Of a DNA stretch of 64,000 nucleotides, positions 41,468-50,549 are shown in pieces. Position 1 is the stretch's first letter. Each line of letters begins with the position of its first letter. Where the stretch lies: assembly GCF_022230955.1 (NCBI RefSeq), contig NZ_JAKKFI010000084.1, positions 124,001 through 188,000 on the forward strand, given 5' to 3'. The notes beneath the pieces were generated by a model. It did no database searches. It saw nothing but the letters and a program-made list of their open reading frames with translations, and had not been told where the DNA came from. Position numbers and translations under genes: made by a program. Origin of the DNA: Micromonospora cabrerizensis (lineage in GTDB: Bacteria; Actinomycetota; Actinomycetes; Mycobacteriales; Micromonosporaceae).

Positions 41468-42724
41468 TCACGTTGACGCCGCCTGAGTCGCGGCTTGGCG
41501 GCGACGAACAACCCGAACGATCAGGCCGACGGTGAGCAGCGGCAACACCGCCAGCGTGAGGTACAGCCAGAGCGGGGCGGCGAACGGTGACGGCCGAGGC
41601 TCCGGCCCACCGAACGCGGCCCGAGCCAGCAGCTCGCCCGGCACTATCAGGTCGGTTGACCCGACCGGCGCGGTCACCAGCACCTCCCGACCGCCGTCGG
41701 GCGACAGCGCGGCGAGAACGGCCTGCCGGTCGGTGTCCTGCTCCGTTTTGCTGACATAACGCAGGACCGGGTCGTCGCCGCGCCAGCCGATGACCTCCCT
41801 GACCGAGGTGCCGGCCGGCAGGGCCTGGCCGACGTCTTTGCCGGTGGCCGTGTCCAGGAACTCGACCCGCCAGGCGCGCGCCGCCGCCTGCTCGGCCGTA
41901 CAGCTGGGCCCGGCGCAGCCGTCGAAGGCGAGCAGCGCGAGCCGCCGGCCGTCGGGATGCCAGGCGGCCGGACCGGCCAGAACTCGCCTGTCGCCCAGGT
42001 CGACCTGCCAACGAGCGCCGCCGCCGTCCGGGTCGACGACCACCAGTCGCTCGCGCTCGGCGAGCTGGGCTGGCACGTCCGGCGAGCCGGTGACCGCCAC
42101 CAGGTCGCCACCGGGTGACCAGGCCGCCCCGCTGTGCGCGGCGAAGGTGCCGACCTCGACCACCCGCTCGGAGCCCCGGAACGGGTCGACGACGAGCAGA
42201 TCGTCGGGCTTCTCCGGGTCGTTGAGCTGCTGATTCTCCGGGCCGTAGGTGATCACCGTGTCGTCGTTGTCGCGAGTGCCCAGCACCTGCTGCCCGTCCG
42301 ACGACCAGGCCATGGGAGAGACTCCGGTGCTCATCGTGCGGCGCTGCCGGCCGGTGGTGACGTCCAGCAGCTCGCCGGAGCCCGGCCGCAGGTAGTGCCG
42401 TCCATCCGGGGAGAGCAACCCGTGTCGCTCGGCGATGCCGATCGGGATCAGCCGGTACGCGCCGTCCTGGTCGACAAGCACACCTGTCGACTCGAAGTAA
42501 CGGGTGCGGTCGGTGAAGAACACCAGCGCGGCCGGGCCGGCCGCTCGTTGCCCCACGGTGGCCTGCCACAGCCACGGATTGTGCAACCTGGTAGGGACCA
42601 CGCCGGTCGTGCGGTCGGCGACAGAGCCGGCCCCGGCCGTGGCGGCTGGCGCGCTGAGTGCCACGAGAACCAGCGCGACACCGATCGTGGCTGCACGGCG
42701 CACTCGCCGGCCCGTCATTCCCAT
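41468..42724 (-). CDS. Exported beta-propeller protein with C-terminal membrane anchor
   Basis: This 418-residue protein has a signal peptide (RRAATIGVALVLVALSAPAATAGA). TolB/WD40-like repeats follow: GLLSPDGRHYLRPGSG, MAWSSDGQQVLGT, AAWSPGGDLVAVTGS, AAWHPDGRRLALLAF. A single C-terminal helix (LWLYLTLAVLPLLTVGLIVRVV) is capped by a basic tail. A type I topology with an extracellular propeller is predicted. Cys-rich loop CAGPSC near residue 276. No enzymatic motif. It lies 56 bases downstream of a large membrane protein on the same strand, and is probably cotranscribed with it. Confidence 0.75.
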   Translation of the reverse strand: MGMTGRRVRRAATIGVALVLVALSAPAATAGAGSVADRTTGVVPTRLHNPWLWQATVGQRAAGPAALVFFTDRTRYFESTGVLVDQDGAYRLIPIGIAERHGLLSPDGRHYLRPGSGELLDVTTGRQRRTMSTGVSPMAWSSDGQQVLGTRDNDDTVITYGPENQQLNDPEKPDDLLVVDPFRGSERVVEVGTFAAHSGAAWSPGGDLVAVTGSPDVPAQLAERERLVVVDPDGGGARWQVDLGDRRVLAGPAAWHPDGRRLALLAFDGCAGPSCTAEQAAARAWRVEFLDTATGKDVGQALPAGTSVREVIGWRGDDPVLRYVSKTEQDTDRQAVLAALSPDGGREVLVTAPVGSTDLIVPGELLARAAFGGPEPRPSPFAAPLWLYLTLAVLPLLTVGLIVRVVRRRQAATQAAST

Positions 42725-42780
42725 CGGTCCATTAGACGCGACTAAGGCCCGTCACGACGTCCCGCTCGGTCGCGTCGCGG

Positions 42781-44613
42781 CTACCGGGCGGCCGGCGGGA
42801 TGCGCCAGAGCCAGACGTCGTCGACCCGCTGCGGCTCGCCGAACAGGGCGGTGCCGGTCCGCAGCAGCGCCTCCTCGTCGACCTCGAACTTCGCCCCGTG
42901 CACCTGGTCGGCGAGCACCACCGTCTCGATCCGCCAGTGCCGCAGGTCCGATTGGACCTCCCGGATGGTCCCGTCGGTCACGATCGGCACCAGCCCGGTA
43001 CGGCCGGCCTGGTCCATCAACGCGCTCAGGGTGCGCGGCACCGGGCCGATCCGGCCGCGCCCGTCCGGCCCGCCCGGGCCGAGGAAGAACCCGCCGGGAA
43101 TCTCGAACTCGCCCTGCCGGTGCGACAACGCGTACGCCTGCCAGCGCTGGCCGTCCGGGTAGATGTCCACGGGCAGCGGCACCGGCGTCAGCACCCCGTC
43201 CGGTGAGACGTAGTCGCGCCACGTGCCGGAGGTGATGAACCGTGGGATCGGTTCCCGCTCGTCGGTCAACAGCGGGGTGGGCAGCAGCGGCACCAGGGCC
43301 ACCGCGAAACCGACGAGCCAGGCCAGCTCGGTGGAGCGGTGCCGGGGTGGTGCGGCGCGCAGCTGGTCTACCGCGTACGCCAGCAACAGCCCGATCACCG
43401 GCGCGACCACCAGCGCCAGCCGGGCGGGCAGCGCGGCGTTCACCACCGGCAGTTGGCCGAGCAGGTCGAACGGCATGGGGAGGTCGGTGCGTCGCCCGTC
43501 GACCTTGGCGACCGGGCCGAAGGAGAGCACCGAGAAGATCAGCGCGAGGACGCCCAGCGCCCAGAGGGTGGCCCGGCGGCTCGGGTCGGCCCGCCGCCAG
43601 AGCGCGACGAAGCAGACCACGGTGAGCACCAGCAGCGGGATGCCGAAGAAGGAGTTCTCCTCCGTCGGGTTCGGTGCCAGCGAGGTGCCCAGCCCCGCCT
43701 CACCGGCCAGCGAGCGGCGCGGGAAGGCGGCGAACGCCGCGATGTCCTCGGAGTGGATCACCGGGTCGAAGCCGGTGCCGTGGAACCGTTGCGGACCGGC
43801 GAAGTGCAACCACAGCGGGTACGACAGCAGCACGCCGGCGACCACGGCGGTCACCCCGAGCCCCCGCAGGAAGGTGGGCAGTACGGCGCGTGCCTCGGCC
43901 CGGTTGGCCGGGTGCAGCGCCCAGACGGCGACGAACACCCCGAGCCCCAGCGCGGTGAAGAACAGCCCCTCGGCGGCGATCGAGAAGGCCACCGCGACCA
44001 GCACACCGAGGATCACCCCGTCACGGAGCCAGTGCCCGCCTCGGCGCAGCGCGAACAGCCGCCAGATCAGCAGCGGCACCAGCCAGCCGGCGGTCCAGTT
44101 CAGGTGCGCGTTGGCGTGCGAGACCATGCCGGGGGAGTAGGCGATGAACAGGGCGCCGACGCCGGCGGCCAGCTGGCTGCGGACCAGGTGCCGGGAGAGC
44201 AACCAGTACCAGACCAGCGCGGTGGCCAGCAGGTTCAGGGTGAGGATCACCAGGAACGTCGCCGGTGGCCCGATCAGGTACGTGAGGGGGGCGAAGACCA
44301 CCGCGTACACCGTGATCGAGGTGTTGACCGCGAGGTTCACGCCGTCCGGGACGTTGATCAGATAGGTGAAGAGCGGGTTGTCCCCGTGGGTGACCGCGTG
44401 CCCGCCGAAGGCCAGCAGCCACTCGAAGAGCGCCTGGTCGCTGGAGTTGACGGTGATCGTCCGGGTGTTCGGGTCCCGCCAGAGCCCACTGGTCACCCAG
44501 ACGGCGAGCGCGAGCGCCACCAGCGCGACGATCAGGTCGGCCCGGCGGTCCCGGACGACGCGCGGGGGTGACGCTGGTGCGGGCCCGGTGGCCAGCGACG
44601 GGGAGGACGGCAC
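42781..44613 (-). CDS. Polytopic membrane protein, GT-C-like with extracellular C-terminus
   Basis: This 610-residue protein has a helix near residue 30, an extracellular loop with NSSDQALFEWLLAFGGHAVTHGDNPLFTYLINVPDGVNLAVNTS (the early acidic position typical of GT-C proteins), about ten further membrane helices, and a ~170-residue C-terminal domain (DIYPDGQRWQAYALSHRQGEFEIPGGFF...). It resembles YfhO-like or mannosyltransferase-type proteins of actinobacteria, but no confident family call can be made. GTG 44613 is used. Confidence 0.65.
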   Translation of the reverse strand: MPSSPSLATGPAPASPPRVVRDRRADLIVALVALALAVWVTSGLWRDPNTRTITVNSSDQALFEWLLAFGGHAVTHGDNPLFTYLINVPDGVNLAVNTSITVYAVVFAPLTYLIGPPATFLVILTLNLLATALVWYWLLSRHLVRSQLAAGVGALFIAYSPGMVSHANAHLNWTAGWLVPLLIWRLFALRRGGHWLRDGVILGVLVAVAFSIAAEGLFFTALGLGVFVAVWALHPANRAEARAVLPTFLRGLGVTAVVAGVLLSYPLWLHFAGPQRFHGTGFDPVIHSEDIAAFAAFPRRSLAGEAGLGTSLAPNPTEENSFFGIPLLVLTVVCFVALWRRADPSRRATLWALGVLALIFSVLSFGPVAKVDGRRTDLPMPFDLLGQLPVVNAALPARLALVVAPVIGLLLAYAVDQLRAAPPRHRSTELAWLVGFAVALVPLLPTPLLTDEREPIPRFITSGTWRDYVSPDGVLTPVPLPVDIYPDGQRWQAYALSHRQGEFEIPGGFFLGPGGPDGRGRIGPVPRTLSALMDQAGRTGLVPIVTDGTIREVQSDLRHWRIETVVLADQVHGAKFEVDEEALLRTGTALFGEPQRVDDVWLWRIPPAAR

Positions 44614-44839
44614 GCAGCGGACGTTACCAACCGGACCTGGACAGGCCGGTCAGACCTGCGAGGAGGGGACCGTTGTTGTCGCGTGGGGTTGGGGAGGACT
44701 CGTGTCGACGGTCTGGCGTACACCTCGGCAGTCGTGAATGTGTGAGTGTGCCCCATGTCATCGCGGCGACACATCGTCGTAACGTCACGGCAATTCGACC
44801 GTGACCCAGTTCACAGTCCGCCCCTCTCAGGAGGCCGCC

Positions 44840-46075
44840 GTGCGCCGCTCCTCGTCCACCATCACCCGCCTGATCGGCGGGCTCGCCGGGCTTGCCCTCG
44901 CCCTGGCCGGCGCGGTCGCCGTCGCCGCCCCCGCCCAGGCCGCCACCCTCACCCAGGTCACCGGGTTCGGCTCCAACCCGGGCAACCTCGCCATGTACGC
45001 CTACCGCCCGGACAACCTGCCGGCCAACTCCCCGGCCGTCGTGCTGCTGCACGGGTGCACCCAGAACGCCTCCGGCTACTTCTCCGGCTCCGGCTGGCAG
45101 AAGTACGCCGACCAGTGGAAGTTCGCCCTGATCGTCGCCCAGCAACCGTCCGGCAACAACGCCAACTCGTGCTTCAACTTCTTCGAGTCGGGCGACACCA
45201 CCCGCGGTCAGGGTGAGGCACTGTCGATCAAGCAGATGGTCGACCACGCCAAGGCGAACTTCGGCGTGAACGGCTCCCGGGTCTTCGTCAGCGGTCTCTC
45301 CGCGGGCGGGGCGATGAGCGCGGTCATGCTCGCCACCTACCCGGACGTCTTCGCCGCCGGATCGATCATCGCGGGGATCCCCTACCGCTGCGCCACCAGC
45401 ATGGTCAACGCGTTCAGCTGCATGAGCCCGGGCGCGGACAAGACCCCGGCCGCCTGGGGCGACCTGGTCCGCGGCGCGTACTCCGGTTACACCGGCCCGC
45501 GACCCCGGGTGGCCATCTGGCACGGCACCTCGGACTACACCGTCGCACCGCTCAACGCCACCGAGTCCCGCGACCAGTGGACCAACGTGCGGGGCGTCTC
45601 GCAGACCCCGAGCAGCACCTCGTCGCTGCCCGGCAACACGAGCCTGGAGGTGTACGGCAACGACGACGTACGCCTCTACCGGGTCTCCGGGATGGGTCAC
45701 GGCACTCCGGTCGACCCGGGTTCCGCAGCCGAGCAGTGTGGCACCGCCGGCGCGTACTTCCTGGACACCATCTGCTCGACGTACCGTGACGCGCTCTTCT
45801 TCGGCCTGAACGGCGGCGGCACCAACCCGACCCCCACCCCGACGGCCACGCCGACCCCGACCCCCACGGCCACGCCGACGCCGACCCCGACTCCGACCGC
45901 TCCGGCGACCTGCGTGACCGCCAGCAACTACGCGCACGTGGCGGCGGGCCGGGCGTACCAGTCCGCTGGCTACGCCTACGCGAACGGCTCCAACCAGCGG
46001 ATGGGCCTCTACAACACCTTCTACACCAGCGCCCTCAAGCAGACCGCCGCCAACTACTGGGTGATCGGCTGCTGA
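44840..46075 (+). CDS. Secreted PHB-depolymerase-family esterase with C-terminal binding module
   Basis: This 411-residue protein has a signal peptide of about 34 residues ending APAQA, then an alpha/beta-hydrolase of the short-chain PHB depolymerase/feruloyl esterase family. The catalytic Ser154 lies in VFVSGLSAGG, the Asp in WHGTSDYTVAP and the His in SGMGHGTPVDPG. Next comes a long (PT)n linker, and finally a ~57-residue Cys-bounded module (CVTASNYAHVAAGRAYQSAGYAYANGS...WVIGC), seen at the end of related extracellular esterases and probably polysaccharide-binding. GTG 44840 follows CAGGAGG. It likely acts on plant polymer or polyester outside the cell. Confidence 0.88.
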   Translation: MRRSSSTITRLIGGLAGLALALAGAVAVAAPAQAATLTQVTGFGSNPGNLAMYAYRPDNLPANSPAVVLLHGCTQNASGYFSGSGWQKYADQWKFALIVAQQPSGNNANSCFNFFESGDTTRGQGEALSIKQMVDHAKANFGVNGSRVFVSGLSAGGAMSAVMLATYPDVFAAGSIIAGIPYRCATSMVNAFSCMSPGADKTPAAWGDLVRGAYSGYTGPRPRVAIWHGTSDYTVAPLNATESRDQWTNVRGVSQTPSSTSSLPGNTSLEVYGNDDVRLYRVSGMGHGTPVDPGSAAEQCGTAGAYFLDTICSTYRDALFFGLNGGGTNPTPTPTATPTPTPTATPTPTPTPTAPATCVTASNYAHVAAGRAYQSAGYAYANGSNQRMGLYNTFYTSALKQTAANYWVIGC

Positions 46076-46093
46076 CCACGCCCCTGGCCCGTT

Positions 46094-46147
46094 GATCAAG
46101 AGGTTCGCGTCATCCGGAAGCCGGAATCCGACGCGAACCTCTTGATC
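46094..46147. repeat. GATC-capped hairpin element 9 (GATCAAGAGGTT type)
   Basis: GATCAAGAGGTTCGCGTC (46094-46111) pairs exactly with GACGCGAACCTCTTGATC (46130-46147). The 18-base loop holds a nested TCCGG/CCGGA hairpin. It differs from elements 4 and 10 by TTT to TTC in the left arm and AAA to GAA in the right arm, a compensated change. It lies between the convergent esterase and LLM genes. A short GTCGGAACTGCC direct repeat follows. Confidence 0.93.
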
Positions 46148-46216
46148 GACACGGCTGTCGGAACTGCCGTCGGAACTGCCGTCGGAACGTTCGTTGATGC
46201 GGCCGTCGGCGCGGGC

Positions 46217-47131
46217 TCAGGTCAGGCGGGCCAGGGCCGGCGCGAGCGGTTCCAGCGCGTCACGGCGGACCACGAACCGGGTCACCCCCCAGCGTTGTTC
46301 GTGCTCGGCGACCGCCGTGACGATCTCGTCCACCGTGCCGATCAGCACGAACGGGGTGGCCAGCAGTTCGGCGGCGGTCATGCCGTTGCGTCGGGCCTGC
46401 TCCGCGGCGGCAGCCTCCGCGTCGTCGGTGACCACCACCGTCTGCACCAGCGCCTCCAACGCCGGCGGGTCCGTCCGGCCGGCCGCGCCGGCAGCCACGC
46501 AGGCCAGCTGCGCCTCGATCTGGTCGGCCCGCCACCGCGCCTCGTGCTGGTGGCCGTCGGCGAGGGTACGCCCGAACCCGGTCAGCCCGACCACGTCGGC
46601 GTGCGCGCCGGCCCAACGCAGCAGCGTCGAGTTCGCCGTACCCATCGTCAGCGGAATCCGGTCCTGCACCGGCCGCGGTTCGCGCAACACCGCCTCGCGC
46701 ATCGTCAGCTCGGCCGAGTCGACGGTGACCGAGGCGCCGTCGAGCAGGGCGCGGACCGCCTCGGCGACGGCCACGCAACGGCGGACCCGACCGGCCACGT
46801 CGGGGCGTTCCCGACCCACCGCGCGCCACTCCGCCGGGGTGTGACCGGCGCCGACACCGAGCCGGGCCCGGCCACCGGAGATCAGGTCGAGGGTGGCCAC
46901 GTCGGCCGCCAGCAGCATCGGTTCCCGTACGCCAAGGTTCGACACGTACGAGCCGAGCCCGATCGTCGAGGTGACCGGTGCGGCGGCGGCCAGCGCCACG
47001 AAGGGTGACGTCACGTCGCCGGGGTGGTCGGCGGCGAGCAGGGCGTCGAAGCCGGCGGTCTCGGCCCGGCGGGCCAGTTCGGACCAGCTCGTCGCGTCGG
47101 TCGGGGTGGCCTGGAGGGAGAAGGTCGCCAT
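46217..47131 (-). CDS. LLM class flavin-dependent oxidoreductase
   Basis: This 304-residue luciferase-like TIM-barrel protein has WSELARRAETAGFDALLAADHPG, STIGLGSYVSNLGVREPMLLAADVATLDLISGGRARLGVGAG, and IPLTMGTANSTLLRWAGAHADVVGLTG. The SGGRARLGVGAG block is the classic signature. The family uses FMN or F420; F420 is plausible in this organism given npdG at 9584. The substrate is unknown. ATG 47131 is the start. Confidence 0.88.
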   Translation of the reverse strand: MATFSLQATPTDATSWSELARRAETAGFDALLAADHPGDVTSPFVALAAAAPVTSTIGLGSYVSNLGVREPMLLAADVATLDLISGGRARLGVGAGHTPAEWRAVGRERPDVAGRVRRCVAVAEAVRALLDGASVTVDSAELTMREAVLREPRPVQDRIPLTMGTANSTLLRWAGAHADVVGLTGFGRTLADGHQHEARWRADQIEAQLACVAAGAAGRTDPPALEALVQTVVVTDDAEAAAAEQARRNGMTAAELLATPFVLIGTVDEIVTAVAEHEQRWGVTRFVVRRDALEPLAPALARLT

Positions 47132-47285
47132 CGGTCCAGCATCGGCCCACGCCCGCCCACCGACGACCCGCCGACCACCAATTCTGCCGGAAGCCGAAGC
47201 CGAAGCCGAAGCCGAAAGCCGAAAGCCGAACGACCGAGGGCCGAGCCCCCGCCGACCACGCCTGCGAGCGCCGACCCCTGCCCGT

Positions 47286-47345
47286 GTTGATCAAGAGGTT
47301 TGCGTCAGATTCGGGCCTCCGGATGACGCAAACCTCTTGATCAAC
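47286..47345. repeat. GATC-capped hairpin element 10 (GATCAAGAGGTT type)
   Basis: GTTGATCAAGAGGTTTGCGT (plus CA; 47286-47307) pairs perfectly over 22 bases with 47324-47345 around a 16-base loop. Its core arm is identical to element 4, 29 kb away, while the loops differ. It lies after the epimerase gene (stop 47406) and before the LLM gene start, both on the minus strand, so it is one of two copies not between convergent genes. Confidence 0.93.
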
Positions 47346-47405
47346 GGGAACGGCGGCGTGGGCGGGCGGCGGCGGGGCAGGGGTGGGGTGGGGTGGGGGT
47401 GGGGG

Positions 47406-48305
47406 TTAGGGGGTTAGGGCTGCTTGGAGGGCTTGGGGGAGGGTCGGGTGCTGGTAGCGGTAGGCGGCTCGGGTCAGGACGCCGGGGAGGACCCGGGTGC
47501 TGGTGAGGGCCTCGTGGGAGAAGCCGCCGAGGGCCACCTTGAGCGCCAGTGCGGGGATCGGGATGATCGCCGGGCGGTGCAGCTGACGGGCCAGCTCGCG
47601 GGTGAACTCGATGTTCGTCACCGGGTTCGGCCCCACCACGTTGACCGGGCCGGCGACCTCGTCGTGGCCCAGCAGGAAGAGGGTCGCGTCCAGCCAGTCG
47701 GCCAGCGAGATCCACGGCAGCCACTGCCGGCCGCTGCCCAGCCGGCCGGCGATGCCCAGCCTGAACGGCAACAGCTGCGGCTTGAGCAGCCCGCCGTCGC
47801 GGTCCAGTGGCAGGCCGGTACGCAGCCGGACGACGCGTACCCCGGCGTCCTCGGCCGGCCGGGTCGCGGCCTCCCACACCCGGCAGACGTCGGCCAGGAA
47901 GCCCTCGCCGGCTGGCGCGTCCTCCTCGACGGCCCGGTCGCCGGTGTTGCCGTACCACCCGACGGCCGATGAGTTGAGCAGCGCCCGGGGACGGTCCGCG
48001 GCGGGGAGCCCGGCGATGGTGGCCGCCAGTGTCGTGGTGCTGTCCACCCGGCTGGTCCGGATCAACCGCCGGTAGTCGTCGTTCCAGCGCTTGTCGCCGA
48101 CGCCCGCGCCGGCCAGGTTGACCACCGCGTCCGCCTCGGCGACCACGGCCGGGTCGAGCTGCCCGCCGGCCGGGTCCCACCGCCGCTCCTGCGGGTCGCG
48201 CGGCGGCCGACGAACCAGCCGGGTGATCTGGTGCCCGTCCGCCGCGAGCCGGTCGGCCAGCCGGGTGCCGAGGAAGCCGGACGCGCCGGCCAGAAGGATG
48301 CGCAT
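47406..48305 (-). CDS. TIGR01777 family epimerase
   Basis: This 299-residue extended-SDR protein opens with MRILLAGASGFLGTRLADRLAADGHQITRLVRR (GxxGxxG NAD(P)-binding) and has VNLAGAGVGDKRWNDDYRRLI, LLNSSAVGWYGNTGDRAVEED (S-x10-Y-x3-type region), and WISLADWLDATLFLL. The TIGR01777 group resembles sugar-nucleotide epimerases but has no proven substrate. As I recall, the M. tuberculosis counterpart Rv2216 likewise lies between sucB/dlaT and lipB, which supports the backbone synteny. Confidence 0.93.
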   Translation of the reverse strand: MRILLAGASGFLGTRLADRLAADGHQITRLVRRPPRDPQERRWDPAGGQLDPAVVAEADAVVNLAGAGVGDKRWNDDYRRLIRTSRVDSTTTLAATIAGLPAADRPRALLNSSAVGWYGNTGDRAVEEDAPAGEGFLADVCRVWEAATRPAEDAGVRVVRLRTGLPLDRDGGLLKPQLLPFRLGIAGRLGSGRQWLPWISLADWLDATLFLLGHDEVAGPVNVVGPNPVTNIEFTRELARQLHRPAIIPIPALALKVALGGFSHEALTSTRVLPGVLTRAAYRYQHPTLPQALQAALTP

Positions 48306-48615
48306 ACCCCCATCTTCGTCCAGAACGCCACCGGGAGATGCAGGGGGCGGTCACCGGCGGGCGTTCCGGCGAAGAAATGTGCGCGGAACCCTCGTGCGGC
48401 GGGAAAGCGCAGGTCAACGGGCGTCCCGGCCACCGAAAAAGGTTGCCACGCAGATTCGGAAGCCGAAGCGTTTCCGCAGGTCAGAGCAAACGTGAATGCG
48501 GTGTTCGCGATTGCTTCCGGCATTGATCTGGCTGAGCATGAGTCATCCGAGAGCGCTCCCGTTTGGTGGGGTCGGCTCGCCGTGCCCGCCGTCGGGCGAC
48601 CCCTGAGGAGGAACC
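48306..48615. other. 310-base divergent intergenic region
   Basis: This gap lies between the divergent epimerase and NmrA-like genes. It is noticeably lower in G+C than its surroundings in its middle part (for example GCATTGATCTGGCTGAGCAT near 48521). I see no hairpin, gene or recognised operator. Both promoters should be here. A strong GAGGAGG precedes the NmrA-like gene. Confidence 0.5.
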
Positions 48616-49467
48616 ATGCCGATCCTGGTGACCGGAGCGACCGGGACCGTCGGAGGCAGCGTGGTCCGGCAACTGGTGAACGCCGGCCACGACGTGCGCG
48701 CGCTGACCCGTGATCCCGCGTCGCCGGCGGCCACCGCGCTGCCCGGCCGGGTGGAGGTGGTGGCGGGGGACTTCGCCAGCCCCCACACGCTGGCTGCGGC
48801 GCTGCGCGGCGTGACGCGCATGCACCTCGTGGCGATGGACGGGTACGGGCCGCTGACCACCGGTGCGGAGATCCTGGAGCTGGCCCGGCAGGCCGGCGTC
48901 CGCCGCGTCACCCATCTGGGCCACAACGATCCGAGCCGGGCGGACGACGACCCGATCGAGGCACCCCACCGGCCCCTGCACCGGGCGGTGGAGAACTCGG
49001 GTCTGGAGTGGACGCATGTCTTCCCGGGGGAGTTCATGGCGAACACCCGCGACTGGGCGGCCGACATCCGCGCCGAGGGGGTGGTGCGGGCGCCATTCGG
49101 GGACTGGAACAGCGCGCTGGTCCACGAGGCGGACATCGCCGCGGTCATCGTGGCCGCGCTGACCGGGGACGGCCACGCCGGCCGGGTGTACCAGCCGACC
49201 GGGCCGGAGCCGGTCCGCCGCCGGGACGCGGTCCGGATGATCGGCGAGGCGATCGGCCGCCCCGTGCGCTTCGACGAGCTGACCCCGGAGCAGGCCCGCG
49301 AGCACTGGAAGGACCTCTACCCGACCGAGGTGATCGAGTGGTTCCTGGAGATGGGGCAATATGCCGACAGCAGCGGCTGGGTCGCCCCGGACGTCGAGCA
49401 GGTGACCGGACGCCCCGGGCGCACGTTCCGGCAGTGGGCCGCCGAGCACGCGGACGACTTCCGGTGA
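48616..49467 (+). CDS. NmrA-like NAD(P)-binding protein
   Basis: This 283-residue atypical SDR of the NmrA/QOR2 type opens with MPILVTGATGTVGGSVVRQLVNAGHDVRALTRDP and has VEVVAGDFASPHTLAAALRGVTRMHLV. The region where classical SDRs have YxxxK is replaced by HLGHNDPSRADD, so it may be a sensor of the NADP/NADPH ratio or a reductase. The GAGGAGG before ATG 48616 is strong. It opens the redox block 48.6-54.0 kb. Confidence 0.87.
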   Translation: MPILVTGATGTVGGSVVRQLVNAGHDVRALTRDPASPAATALPGRVEVVAGDFASPHTLAAALRGVTRMHLVAMDGYGPLTTGAEILELARQAGVRRVTHLGHNDPSRADDDPIEAPHRPLHRAVENSGLEWTHVFPGEFMANTRDWAADIRAEGVVRAPFGDWNSALVHEADIAAVIVAALTGDGHAGRVYQPTGPEPVRRRDAVRMIGEAIGRPVRFDELTPEQAREHWKDLYPTEVIEWFLEMGQYADSSGWVAPDVEQVTGRPGRTFRQWAAEHADDFR

Positions 49468-49496
49468 CGACGCCCCGGGGCGACGGCCGTCGACGG

Positions 49497-50495
49497 TCAG
49501 GCCGCGTGGGCCGGGCGCAGGTCCGCGAGCAGTCGCTCCACCTCGGCGTACGCCTCGGCGCTCAGCGGGCCGAGCGTCAGGGTCGCCAGGTTCTCCTCGG
49601 CCTGGGCCACCGTGCGCAGGCCGGGGATCGGCACGGTACGCGGGCTGCGCGCCAGCAGCCAGCCCAGCGCGCCCTGTGCCAGGGTCCGCCCGTCGGCGGT
49701 GAGCGCCGCGCGGACCTGATCCACCCGGGCCGCCCAGCGCGGTGTCGGCCGACCGTCGGTGAACCACTCCAGCCACTCCGGGGCCCGCCCGCGCACGTCG
49801 TCCGCCCCGACGGCCCGGGTCGACCCGGTGAGCAGCCCCATCGCCAGCGGCCCACGGTTGAGGCTGGCCAGGTCGTGGCTGTCGCAGACCGCCAGCACCG
49901 CCGCGTTGTCGCGCAGCACCGACTCGTCGTGCTGGATCGCGGCGCAGTGCGGGCCGGCCGCAGCGAACGCCTCCGCCGAGGCGGGGTTGTCGGTGCTCCA
50001 CCCGTACGCCCGGATCTTGCCCTGGCCGACCAGGTCCTCCAGGGTGCCGACCAGGTCGAGCGCGGCGGGCACCGGCAGCTCGTTGATGTGCAGTTGGTAG
50101 AGGTCGACGTGGTCGGTGCCGAGGCGGCGCAGCGAGTCCTCCAGGCTGCGTACCGCGAAGGCCGGGCTGGCGTCGGTGCCGAGGGCCCGGCGGGTGGCCT
50201 CCTCGCCGACGTTGCCGAACTTGGTGGCGATCACCGCGCTGTCCCGCCGACCGGCCAGGGCCCGACCGAGGATCCGCTCGCTGTGCCCGGCGCCGTAGTT
50301 GCTGGCCGTGTCGAACAGGGTCACCCCCAGCTCCAGCGCCCGGTGGATGGTGCGGATCGACTCGTCGTCGTCGACCTCGCCCCAGCCGAACGGCTGCCTG
50401 TCCTCACCCCAGAGCGGGCCACCGATCGCCCAGCACCCCATCCCGATGGCGCTCACCTCGATGCCGCTGCGTCCCAGCGTCCGTGTCGTCGTCAT
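49497..50495 (-). CDS. Aldo/keto reductase
   Basis: This 332-residue NADPH-dependent reductase has TRTLGRSGIEVSAIGMGCWAIGG, the catalytic Asp and Tyr in TLFDTASNYGAGHSE, Lys in AVIATKFGNVG, His in VDLYQLHINEL, and the coenzyme loop VPIPGLRTVAQAEENLA. ATG 50495 has GGAGG nine bases upstream; ATG 50501 is only three bases from it and so less likely. It is divergent from a MerR regulator across a perfect palindrome, and is its likely target. Substrate unknown. Confidence 0.9.
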   Translation of the reverse strand: MTTTRTLGRSGIEVSAIGMGCWAIGGPLWGEDRQPFGWGEVDDDESIRTIHRALELGVTLFDTASNYGAGHSERILGRALAGRRDSAVIATKFGNVGEEATRRALGTDASPAFAVRSLEDSLRRLGTDHVDLYQLHINELPVPAALDLVGTLEDLVGQGKIRAYGWSTDNPASAEAFAAAGPHCAAIQHDESVLRDNAAVLAVCDSHDLASLNRGPLAMGLLTGSTRAVGADDVRGRAPEWLEWFTDGRPTPRWAARVDQVRAALTADGRTLAQGALGWLLARSPRTVPIPGLRTVAQAEENLATLTLGPLSAEAYAEVERLLADLRPAHAA

Positions 50496-50510
50496 GGTCA
50501 TCAGCCTCCA

Positions 50511-50530
50511 ACCTGGAGTGCGCTCCAGGT
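50511..50530. promoter_or_regulatory. Palindromic MerR-type operator
   Basis: ACCTGGAG-n4-CTCCAGGT spans 50511-50530 in the 54-base gap between the divergent aldo/keto reductase and merR genes. On the minus strand the left end overlaps TTGACC (a -35 box), as expected for MerR sites lying within a long promoter spacer. Autoregulation plus control of the reductase is the natural reading. Confidence 0.75.
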
Positions 50531-50549
50531 CAAGCCCTACGATCTCGAC

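Noticed and set aside
23371..44613. Treating the GT-C proteins at 23371, 36120 and 42781 as one biosynthetic cluster
   Set aside because: They are separated by unrelated backbone genes and differ in architecture, so common function cannot be supported.
18423..47345. CRISPR-like interpretation of the repeated TGATCAAGAGGTTTGCGTCA arms
   Set aside because: The copies are isolated, palindromic and kilobases apart, with no array, no spacers of equal length and no cas genes.
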